This document shows positions 24,920-33,500 of a stretch of DNA of 64,000 nt, piece by piece. The position numbers and the translations under genes were made by a program. Below the pieces are notes generated by a model. That model was not told the origin of the DNA. It did no database searches and worked only from the letters and a program-made list of their open reading frames with translations. Each line of letters opens with the position of its first letter. Positions within the stretch are counted from its first letter, which is position 1. This DNA is from Curtobacterium sp. VKM Ac-1393 (GTDB lineage Bacteria; Actinomycetota; Actinomycetes; Actinomycetales; Microbacteriaceae). The stretch lies in contig NZ_JADKRW010000001.1 of assembly GCF_015350995.1 (NCBI RefSeq), positions 124,001 through 188,000 of the forward strand. Direction: 5' to 3'.

Positions 24920-25827
24920 GCGACGTCCTTCGGTTGGAGGCGGCTGATCAGGGCCGTCACGATCATGATCACGACGGTGAGCGACACCGCGACGGCGGCA
25001 GCGGACCCGACCTGACCCGTCTGGAAGGCCCGGTTGTACGCCTCGAACGCCGGGACGGACGTCGAGTTCCCCGGGCCGCCGCTCGTCGTGACGTAGACCA
25101 GGTCGAAGGTCTTCAGCGCGGACACCACGGTCAGGGTGAGTGCCGCCGCGATCTGGCCGCGGAGCGACGGGAGCGTGATCGAGAAGAACTCCCGCGCGGA
25201 CCCGGCACCGTCGATGCGGGCGGCCTCGAACAGGCTCGGGTGGATGTTGCCGACGCCGGACAGGAACAGCACCAGGCACAGTCCGACGTTCAGCCAGGTG
25301 CCGACGAACCCGATGGCCGGCAGCGCCGTGTCGTAGCCGCCGAGCCAGACCTGCGCGAACTGCCCGAGGCCGATCAGTCGGAGGCCGTCGTTGAGCAGGC
25401 CGTCGGCGGAGTAGATCGAGACCCAGATCGTGGCGACGACGACCGACGCGATCACCTGGGGCAGGAACAGGACCGTCCGGAAGAACGACATGCCGGGCAG
25501 GCCGTTCGCCCGCGAGATCAGTGCGGTCAGGAACAGCGCCACCACGACGGGGATCACGGCGTAGAAGACCATGAGCACCAGCGCGTGCCCGAACGACGCC
25601 CGCAGCTGCGCGTCGGTGACGACGTCGACGTAGTTCGCGAACCCCGCCCACGTCGCCGCGGACAGGCCGTCCCAGTCGTAGAACGAGTACTGGATGCTCT
25701 GCAGGAACGGGACCCCGAGGAACACCGCGAACACGACGAACGCCGGCAGGATGTAGAGGTACGCGACGAGGTTCCGTCGCCGTTTGCGGGTGCCGGTGGG
25801 CCTGCTCACCCCGGTGGTCGCGGTCAC
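24916..25827 (-). CDS. Carbohydrate ABC transporter permease (MalF type)
   Basis: 303 residues, six helices after a basic N-terminal tail. The EAA loop reads EAARIDGAGSAREFFSITLP. The segment VPFLQSIQYSFYDWDG after helix 1 is typical of CUT1 permeases. The start GTG 25825-25827 overlaps the binding-protein stop (GTGA), and its own stop overlaps the next permease, giving a tightly coupled operon. Confidence 0.93.
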   Translation of the reverse strand: MTATTGVSRPTGTRKRRRNLVAYLYILPAFVVFAVFLGVPFLQSIQYSFYDWDGLSAATWAGFANYVDVVTDAQLRASFGHALVLMVFYAVIPVVVALFLTALISRANGLPGMSFFRTVLFLPQVIASVVVATIWVSIYSADGLLNDGLRLIGLGQFAQVWLGGYDTALPAIGFVGTWLNVGLCLVLFLSGVGNIHPSLFEAARIDGAGSAREFFSITLPSLRGQIAAALTLTVVSALKTFDLVYVTTSGGPGNSTSVPAFEAYNRAFQTGQVGSAAAVAVSLTVVIMIVTALISRLQPKDVA

Positions 25828-27182
25828 TTCTGCACGAAGCCGGTGTAGTCGTCCTGGAGCGTCTTCGTGTACTGCTCCGGGGTGGCCTTGCCCGCGACGA
25901 GGTCCTGCATGGCGGACGTGATGGTGTCGTAGAACGTGGGCGTGGCGTAGTCGAGGTACGGCGTGATGTTGTTCGAGCTCGAGATCGTCTTGTAGTTGCT
26001 CGTGATGTCGCCCGCGATGGTGCCGGTGGCGGGGGTGTCGTCGTCGGGGACCACGGTGGGCAGGTTGCCCTTGTCGACGAGGGTCGAGGCGGCCTTCGCG
26101 TTGGTGATGAAGTCGATGTAGGCAGCGGCGGCGTTCGCGTTCTTCGTCTTCGAGGTGATCGCCCAGGCCAGCCCCTCACCGCCCATGGTCACCGGCGTGG
26201 AGGCACCCGCCGGGGTGAGTGCCGTGAAGCCGATGTCCTTCGCGCTGCTGGCTGCTTCGAGGGTCGCCTGGTACCAGGTGCCGGTGATCAGGAACGCGGA
26301 GCCACCCTTGCCGAACGTGCTGACGGCGTCGTCGCGGGAGACCCCGTTGGCGCCTTCGGTGACGTAACCCTTGTCGACCCAGCCGGTGATGGTCTTCGCC
26401 GCCGCCACCTCGTCGTCGCCGGTCCAGCTGCCGGACTTGCCGGCGACGAGGTCGTTCACGGCGTCGTGTCCGGCGAGCGCGGAGAGCACCAGGCCGTACA
26501 GGTGGATGCCGGGGCTCTTCTCCACGTCGCCGTAGCTGAGCGGCAGGGCACCGGCGGACTTGACCTTCGCCATGTCTGCGGTCAGTTCGGCCACGGTGGT
26601 CGGCGGGGAGTCGATCCCGGCGCGCTGCAGCACGGCCTTGTTGTAGTAGACGCCGACGAGTTCCCCGGTCTGCGAGACGCCGTACAGGTCGTCGCCCTGC
26701 CAGGTCGTGCCGTCGGGTGAGAACGAGTTGAGCTTGAGCAGTCCGGACGGGTAGTAGTCGTCCCAGCCGTAGAGCTTCGCGTAGTCGTCGACGGGGCGCA
26801 GGAAGCCGGCCTTCACGAAGGCGCCCATGTCGGGGTAGCCCTGGTTCGCCTGGACGACGTCCGGCGGGTTGTCGCCGGACAGCGCGAGCTTCAGCGTCGT
26901 CTTCAGGTCGGCGAACGACCGCGAGACGCGCTTGATCGTGATGTCGGGGTGCGCCTTCTCGAACTCGTCGTTGAGCACCTGTTGGGCGTCGTTGATCCCG
27001 GTGTCGGTGTTCTGGTCCCAGACCGTGAGCGTCGTCTTGCCCGATCCGAGGTCCTTCGACACCGGACCGAGGGTCTGGGACGCCGCGGGTGCTGCGGAGC
27101 CGCCCGGGGTGCACGCGGTCAGGCCGAGGGTGATCGCGGCCGCGACGCCGATGAGCATCGTCGCCTTGCTGAAGTGCTTCAT
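25824..27182 (-). CDS. Carbohydrate ABC transporter substrate-binding lipoprotein
   Basis: 452 residues, extracytoplasmic solute-binding protein family 1. Signal peptide with lipobox LGLTAC (Cys ~24), then VWDQNTDTGINDAQQVLNDEF, PPDVVQANQGYPDMGAFVKAG and the C-terminal aromatic sugar-binding positions. Sugar unknown; the linked GH4 glycosidase suggests a glycoside or disaccharide. Third in order after PfkB, 39 bp downstream. Confidence 0.93.
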   Translation of the reverse strand: MKHFSKATMLIGVAAAITLGLTACTPGGSAAPAASQTLGPVSKDLGSGKTTLTVWDQNTDTGINDAQQVLNDEFEKAHPDITIKRVSRSFADLKTTLKLALSGDNPPDVVQANQGYPDMGAFVKAGFLRPVDDYAKLYGWDDYYPSGLLKLNSFSPDGTTWQGDDLYGVSQTGELVGVYYNKAVLQRAGIDSPPTTVAELTADMAKVKSAGALPLSYGDVEKSPGIHLYGLVLSALAGHDAVNDLVAGKSGSWTGDDEVAAAKTITGWVDKGYVTEGANGVSRDDAVSTFGKGGSAFLITGTWYQATLEAASSAKDIGFTALTPAGASTPVTMGGEGLAWAITSKTKNANAAAAYIDFITNAKAASTLVDKGNLPTVVPDDDTPATGTIAGDITSNYKTISSSNNITPYLDYATPTFYDTITSAMQDLVAGKATPEQYTKTLQDDYTGFVQK

Positions 27183-27221
27183 GGTGGTCCAGTTCTGCGA
27201 GTGGGTGGGTGGTGCTCGGGA

Positions 27222-28172
27222 TCAGGGGACGAGGAACGACCAGTCGCCGGACGGGTCGGCGCTCCGGACGAAGGCGCGGAGCTGCTCGGGGCGGGGTGCG
27301 CTGGCGGCTCCGCCGAGCCCGGTGACGGCGAACGCGGCACTGGCGGCCGCGAACCGCAGCCGGGTCTCGAGTGGCCAGCCGTGGTGCGCCCCGGCCATGA
27401 ACGTCGCCACGAAGACGTCGCCGGCACCGGTCGGGTCGACGACGTCCACCGGGATGGTCTCCGCCGTGACGACCACGCCGTTCGCGGAGTCCACCGCGAC
27501 GACGCCGTCGCCGCCGCGGGTCACGACGGCGAGCGGGACGTGTTCACCGAGGGCCTTCGCGGCGTCCAGCGCCGAGTCGGTGCGGGTGTACCGCATCGCC
27601 TCGACGTCGTTCGGGACGAAGACGTCGACCTCGGCGAGCCGGTCGAGCACCCCTCCGGACCACTCGCCGGTGTGGTCCCAACCGACGCCGCCGACGACGG
27701 TGGTGCCCGCGGCGCGCAGGGCCGCGACCCAGGCGGGCAGGGGCCGTGCGATCCCGACGTGCGTCGCCGCGACCGGACCGATGCCCTCCGGTGCCGAGAG
27801 CGGGCCGAGTGGCTCCTCGTAGGTGATGAAGCTCCGGTCGTCCGGGCCGGTGAGGGCGACCGACACGGGGCTCTGGTGTCCGGCGACCAGCTCGAGCAGG
27901 TCGGTGTCGAGCAGGGGTTCCGCCGTCAGGACCTGGTGGACGTGGCGGCCGAGCACGTCGTCGCCCAGCCGGCTGAGGAGCGCTGTCGGCGCACCGGCCC
28001 GTGCCGCGGCCACGGCGCGGTTGGCGACGCCACCCGGCGTGACGGTGAAGGCGTCGGCGTACACCTCGGCGCCGAGCTGGGGAGCGGTGACCCCGGCGAA
28101 CACCAGGTCGCAGAAGACGTCGCCGGCGAACAGCAGGACGCCTGGGGCGGGGGTCGGGCTCGCCTGGTGCAC
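27222..28172 (-). CDS. PfkB-family carbohydrate kinase
   Basis: Ribokinase-fold sugar kinase, 316 residues. GGVANRAVAAARAGA is the sugar-site N-terminal motif and DPTGAGDVFVATFM the C-terminal PfkB signature with catalytic Asp and anion hole. GTG 28170-28172 has GAGAAG upstream. First gene of the sugar operon and divergent from the DeoR regulator. It could phosphorylate the imported sugar or the product of the GH4 enzyme. Confidence 0.9.
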   Translation of the reverse strand: MHQASPTPAPGVLLFAGDVFCDLVFAGVTAPQLGAEVYADAFTVTPGGVANRAVAAARAGAPTALLSRLGDDVLGRHVHQVLTAEPLLDTDLLELVAGHQSPVSVALTGPDDRSFITYEEPLGPLSAPEGIGPVAATHVGIARPLPAWVAALRAAGTTVVGGVGWDHTGEWSGGVLDRLAEVDVFVPNDVEAMRYTRTDSALDAAKALGEHVPLAVVTRGGDGVVAVDSANGVVVTAETIPVDVVDPTGAGDVFVATFMAGAHHGWPLETRLRFAAASAAFAVTGLGGAASAPRPEQLRAFVRSADPSGDWSFLVP

Positions 28173-28367
28173 GGCTTCTCCTCATCGTTGCGGATCACCG
28201 GCGCAGGACGACTCACCCTGGACGGATCCGTTGGTGATGCTCAAGCCTGCGCGATTGGTGTTGCGAGGACGTTACTTGATTGCACCAGATTTGTTAAGTC
28301 TGATCGAAAGAAGAACAGAAGTGCACGACTCTGCGTGAGTTTGCGTGTTTTGGGATATGGTCGGGGC
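28173..28367. promoter_or_regulatory. Divergent promoter region of the sugar locus
   Basis: 195 bp between the PfkB and DeoR genes, markedly more AT-rich than its surroundings (around 28255-28320). It contains TTACTTGATTG, AGATTTGTTAAG and repeated TGCGTG/TTGCGTG words. It most likely houses both promoters and the DeoR binding sites; no exact operator can be fixed by eye. Confidence 0.5.
28356..28361 (+). promoter_or_regulatory. Leaderless-type -10 hexamer TATGGT
   Basis: TATGGT ends 6 bases before ATG 28368 of the DeoR-family gene; GGGG before the ATG is a weak ribosome site at best. Confidence 0.45.
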
Positions 28368-29147
28368 ATGATCTTGCGAGAGCGGCAGAACCGCATCATC
28401 AAGGCGCTCCGGGCCGACGGAGCCGCCTCGGTGCAGGAACTCGCCGACGCCCTGTCGGTGAGCCCCGCCACGATCCGCCGCGACCTCGAGATGCTCGACC
28501 GCAACGGCGAGCTGGTCCGGACCTGGGGCGGCGCCGTCCTCGCGCCCCGGGCGACCGCGCAGGAAGACGACGACGGCGAGGCGATCGAGACGCCCTTCGA
28601 AGAAGCCGGTGACCTCGACCTCAAGCGCCGCATGGCCGAGGCCGCCGCCGCGATGGTCACCGACGGGCAGGTGGTCATCCTGGACATCGGGACCACGACG
28701 CCGCAGATCGCCGAGCTCCTCCGGGGCCGCGACATCACCGTCATCACGACCAACCTCGCGGTCTTCGACGTCCTCCGCGACGACGAGGCGGTACGGCTCG
28801 TCCTGCTCGGCGGCGTCGTCCGCCGCAACTACCGGACCCTCGTGGGCTCCCTCGCCGAGGCCGCACTCGAGCACGTCAGCGCCGACGTGCTGTTCCTGTC
28901 CTGCACCGGCGTCCGCGCGAACGGCCACGTCGTCGACAACATGGCCGTCGAGGCGCCCATCAAGCAGTCGATGATCGCGGCTGCCGACCGGGTCGTCCTG
29001 CTCGCGTCCGAACGGAAGTTCCCGGGGACCGGAGCCCTGCGGCTCTGCTCCCTCGCCGACGTGGACACGCTGATCACCACGACCGGCGCCCCCGACGAAA
29101 CACTCGCACACAGCCGGAACGCCGGCGGAGAGGTCATCACGACATGA
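28368..29147 (+). CDS. DeoR-family transcriptional regulator
   Basis: 259 residues. The N-terminal HTH is classic: RERQNRIIKALRADGAASVQELADAL then SPATIRRDLEMLDRNGELVRTWGGA. The C-terminal DeoR sensor domain has ILDIGTTTPQIAELL and SCTGVRANGHVVDN, which bind a phosphosugar in characterised members. It probably controls the divergent kinase/importer operon and the co-transcribed GH4 gene. Stop overlaps the GH4 start (ATGA). Confidence 0.93.
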   Translation: MILRERQNRIIKALRADGAASVQELADALSVSPATIRRDLEMLDRNGELVRTWGGAVLAPRATAQEDDDGEAIETPFEEAGDLDLKRRMAEAAAAMVTDGQVVILDIGTTTPQIAELLRGRDITVITTNLAVFDVLRDDEAVRLVLLGGVVRRNYRTLVGSLAEAALEHVSADVLFLSCTGVRANGHVVDNMAVEAPIKQSMIAAADRVVLLASERKFPGTGALRLCSLADVDTLITTTGAPDETLAHSRNAGGEVITT

Positions 29148-30502
29148 AGCTCTGCATCCTCGGAGGCGGCGGGTTCCGCACGCCCTACGTCTACCAGGCA
29201 CTCCTGCGGGACGCCGGCTCGCCCCGCGTCACCGAGGTCGCCCTGTACGACGTCGACGAGGTCCGCCTGCACGCCATGGTCGCGATTCTCACCGAGCTCG
29301 CTGCCGGGTTCGAGGACGCTCCCGTCCTGCGGCCCACCACCGACCTGCACCGCGCGGTCGAGGGCAGCGACTTCGTGTTCGCCGCCCTGCGCGTCGGCGG
29401 TCTCGAGGGCCGGCGCTGCGACGAGCACGTCGCACTCGACCTGAACGTGCTCGGCCAGGAGACCACCGGCCCCGGCGGCCTCGCCTACGCCATCCGCACC
29501 GTGCCGGTGATGGTCGAGGCCGCGAAGGTCATCCACGACCTCGCCCCGAACGCCTACGTGATGAACTTCACGAACCCGGCGGGCATCATCACCGAGGCAA
29601 TGCAGACCGTCCTCGGCGATCGCGTGCTCGGCATCTGCGACACCCCGTCCGGCCTCGGGCGCCGGGTGGCCGGCATGCTGGGACTCGACCACACCCGCGT
29701 CCAGATGGACTACGTCGGTCTGAACCACCTGGGCTGGATGCGCCGTGTCATGTACGACGGCCGCGACGTCCTGCCGGAGCTGATGGCCGACGACGAGCGC
29801 CTCGGGGCGATGGAAGAGGGCCACGTCTTCGGCCTCGACTGGATCCGCTCGCTCGGCGCGATCCCGAACGAGTACCTGTACTACTACTACTTCAACCGCG
29901 ACGCCGTGCGGTCGATCGTCGGCTCCGGCAAGACCCGCGGCGACTTCCTCGCCGAGAGCCAGTCGGCGTTCTACGACCGGGCGACCGCTGCCGGGGACGG
30001 CGTGGCCGAGCTCTGGCGCGAGACCGTGGAGCGTCGCAGCGCGTCGTACATGGCCGAGGCCAAGGGTGGCACGCAGGACGATCCGGTGGACTCCAAGGAG
30101 CGCGAGACCGACCCGTCGCACCAGGGCTACGCGGGTGTCGCCCTCGGCGTGATGGCCGCGATCAGCCGCAACGAGCGCCAGACCATGATCCTCAACGTCC
30201 GGAACAACGGCACGATCGCCGGACTCCCCCGCGATGCGGTGGTCGAGGTCCCGACGATGGTGGACGCGAACGGCGTCCACCCGATGAGCACCGAGCAGCC
30301 GGATCTGCACCAGATCGGCCTCATGTCGCAGGTGAAGGCGGTGGAGCGGCACACGATCGCCGCCGCGCTCACGGGGTCGAAGGACGAGGCGCTCAAGGCC
30401 TTCGCGCTGCACCCCCTGGTGGACAGCGTCAGCGTCGCCCGTGACCTCGTCAGCGGCTACGTCGCGCGCATCCCCGAGGTGGCCGCCGTCCTCACGCGGT
30501 GA
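29144..30502 (+). CDS. Glycoside hydrolase family 4 enzyme
   Basis: NAD- and Mn-dependent glycosidase, 452 residues. Rossmann start LCILGGGGFRTPYVYQALL, NFTNPAGIITEA, the metal-ligand Cys in LGICDTPSGLGRR, and GLNHLGWMRRV with the metal-ligand His. GH4 uses oxidation at C3 and elimination rather than a classical glycosidase mechanism. Known members act on 6-phospho-glucosides or on alpha-galactosides/glucuronides; with an ABC rather than PTS importer here the phosphorylation state is uncertain. Confidence 0.92.
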   Translation: MKLCILGGGGFRTPYVYQALLRDAGSPRVTEVALYDVDEVRLHAMVAILTELAAGFEDAPVLRPTTDLHRAVEGSDFVFAALRVGGLEGRRCDEHVALDLNVLGQETTGPGGLAYAIRTVPVMVEAAKVIHDLAPNAYVMNFTNPAGIITEAMQTVLGDRVLGICDTPSGLGRRVAGMLGLDHTRVQMDYVGLNHLGWMRRVMYDGRDVLPELMADDERLGAMEEGHVFGLDWIRSLGAIPNEYLYYYYFNRDAVRSIVGSGKTRGDFLAESQSAFYDRATAAGDGVAELWRETVERRSASYMAEAKGGTQDDPVDSKERETDPSHQGYAGVALGVMAAISRNERQTMILNVRNNGTIAGLPRDAVVEVPTMVDANGVHPMSTEQPDLHQIGLMSQVKAVERHTIAAALTGSKDEALKAFALHPLVDSVSVARDLVSGYVARIPEVAAVLTR

Positions 30503-30514
30503 CCGCGGCAGGAA

Positions 30515-30570
30515 GACGGGAGGCCCGGATCACGTCCGCCTGTCGGCTGACGTGATCCGGGCCTCCCGTC
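30515..30570. terminator. Bidirectional terminator hairpin
   Basis: 22-bp perfect arms (GACGGGAGGCCCGGATCACG...) around a 12-base loop, between the convergent GH4 and giant surface-protein genes. The core GGGAGGCCCGG is shared with the hairpin at 3982-4029. Confidence 0.85.
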
Positions 30571-30582
30571 CGGTGCCCCTGG

Positions 30583-33500
30583 TCAGGGACGCGCGCTGCG
30601 GCGGATCCCCGGGGCGGCTGCGATGCCCGCCGCGAGGCGGCGACGCGTCACGAGCAGCAGGCCGGCCAGCAGCAGGGCGATCGCGGCGAGGCCGAGGCCG
30701 ACCAGGCCGGTCGCGCCGGTGAACGCGAGCTCCGCGGTGTGCAGGACGGCCGCGACGCCGACCGGGTAGGTGACCGTGATGGTCGCCCGCACGGCCTGGC
30801 CGTTGCTGTCCGTCACCCCGTACCCGATGAACGCGGTGCCGTTGAACGCGGTGCCGCTGTGGCCCGTCGCCGGGGTGAAGACGACCTTGCCGTCGCGGAC
30901 GGTCCAGGTGCCCTCACCGTCGACGACCACCCGGTCGACGGACTTGCTCGTCGACGGGTCGATCAGGTGGAGCGTGCCCCGGTCGAACGTGGCGCCGCCG
31001 CTGGCGGAGTCGTTCGCGAGCGGGTCGATCGTGACGCGGTGTCCGACGGTCCCGGTGGCGGAGTCGTCCTTCGCGACCGCGGCGGCGACGACCGTCATCG
31101 TCGCGGTGGCGGTGGTGGTCTGCCCCGAGGCGTCCGTCACCGTGTAGGTGAAGGTGTCCGTGCCGGTGAAGCCGGCGGCCGGGGTGTAGACGTACGCGCC
31201 GGTGGGCTGGACCGTGACGGTGCCGTCGGCCGGCTTCCGCGCCAGGGCGGCGGTGAGGCCGGTGCCCTGGTCGTTGGCGAGCAGGCCGTGGGCGGCGTCA
31301 CGGGCGATCGGGGTGCCGGCGGTGGTGCGGCCGGAGTCCTTCGTCGCGGCGATGCCGACGGTGACGGTGACGGTGGCGTCGACCCGCTGACCCGAGGCGT
31401 CCTGCGCCCGGTAGGTCACGGTGTCGGTGCCCGAGAAGCCCTTCGCCGGGGTGTAGACGAACGTGCCGTCCGCGGCGATCGAGACCCTGCCGTGGGCTGC
31501 CTTGCCGGTCCTGACGACCGTCAGGTCGGTGCCCTGGTCGTTGCCGAGCACGCCCGGACCCGCGACGGTGACGGTCTTGCCGGCGGTGGTGCTGGCCTTG
31601 TCGTCCTTCGCGGTCGGGGTGACGTCGATCACCACGAAGGCCTGGGCGCTGCTGCCCTCGGAGTCGTTGGCGGCGTAGGTGAACCAGTCGCGGCCGGACC
31701 AGCCGGACGGCGGCGTGTAGACGTAGGAGCCGTTCTTCGCGAGCGCGAGGCGCCCGTGCTGCGGCTTCGCACCCATCGACGCCCACAGCCCGGTGCCGGA
31801 GTCGCCGACGAGCACGCCGTCGGCGGCCGACATGCGCATCACGCCGTTCGTCGACATCGTGTGCCACTGGTCCTTGGCAGCGACCCCGACCAGGACGGTG
31901 ACGGTCGCCATGGTGGTCTGACCGGAGCCGTCCGTGACGGTGTAGGTGAACGTGTCCGTGCCGGAGAAGCCCTGCTTCGGCGTGTACACGAGCGAGCCGG
32001 GCTCGGCGCCCTCGGTCACGTCGCCGTGCGCGGCGGTGCCGTGGCCGGTGACGGTGAGCGTCGTGCCGTGGTCGTTGGCCGTCAGCGTCGTGCCCGCGAT
32101 CGCCAGCGCGGTGCCGGCTCCGGTGCGCAGGGTGTCCGCGACGGCGACGGGCGTGACCGTCACCGTGACGGTCGCCGTCGCGGTGCCGCCGGTCGGGCCG
32201 GTCACCGTGTAGGTGAACGTGTCCGTGCCGGAGAAGCCGTCCTTCGGCGTGTAGGTGACGGTGCCGGTGGCGGCTCCGCCCCCGGTGATCGCGGCGTCGC
32301 CGTTGCCGGGCTTGGTGACCGCGGTGATGGTGAGCTTCGTGCCGGAGTCGTTGCCCGTGACCGCGACGTCGACCGGGGTCGACGCCGTGGTGGTCGCGGT
32401 GTCGGCGACGGCCTTCGGCGCGACGACGATCGTCACGGTGCCGGTCGTGGTGCCGCCCGAGCCGTCGGTGACGGTGTAGTCGAACGAGTCCGGACCGGAG
32501 TAGCCGGGCTCGGGGGTGTAGGTGTAGCCACCGTCCTTGTCGACGACGACGTCACCGTGCGACGGGTCCGTGTTGTCCGTGACCTGCAGGTCGGTGCCGA
32601 TGGCGCCGTCGAGCACGCCCTTGTCCGCGGGGACCGTCGTGCTGCCGCCGGCGTCCACCGTCGCGGAGCCGCCCGTCGTGACGGGGGTGACGGTGACCGT
32701 GACGGTCCCGGTGTTCGTGTTGCCGTCGCGGTCGCGGACCGTGTACGTGAACTCGTCCGTGCCGGAGAAACCGGCCTTCGGCGTGTACGTGACGGTGCCG
32801 TCGTCGTTCCGGACCGCGGTGCCGTTCGTGCCGCTCTTGCCGACCGGGATGTCGAGCACGGACAGGCCGGTGCCGTGGTCGTTGTCGGTCAGGTCGGCGG
32901 AGGTGACCGTGGTGCTGCCGCCGGCCCGCACGGTGATGGCGTCCGGCTCGGTGCCGGGCTTGACCAGGATGGTCACGACACCGGTGGTGGTCCCGCCGGA
33001 CGGGTCCGTCGCCGTGTAGGTGAAGGTGTCCGTGCCGGAGAAGCCGTCGTTCGGGATGTACGTGTACGAACCGTCCTTCGCGAGCTCGAGTTCGCCGTTC
33101 GACGGCTCGAGGTCGACGGTGGCGGTCAGCTTCGTGCCGGCGTCGTTCGCGAGCACACCCTTGCGGTCGTCGCCGTCCGTGCCGACGGTCAGCGTGGTGC
33201 CGGCCGTGGCGGTCGCGGTGTCCGGGGTGGCCATCGGGCCGACGACGACGGTGATGGTGCCGGTGGTCGTCTGACCGGAGTCGTCACGCACCGTGTAGAT
33301 GACGGTGTCGGTGCCCGAGAACCCGGGCTTCGGCGTGTACGTGATGACGCCGGTGGCCGGGTCGATCGCGACGTCGCCCACGGTGTCTTCGTCGGCCGCG
33401 GCGTCCGTCACGGTCAGCTTCGTCCCCGCGTCGTTGGCGGTGAGCGTCCCCGGCGCGATCGTCAGCGCCTCGCCGGCCTTCGTCGACACCGTGTCGCCGT

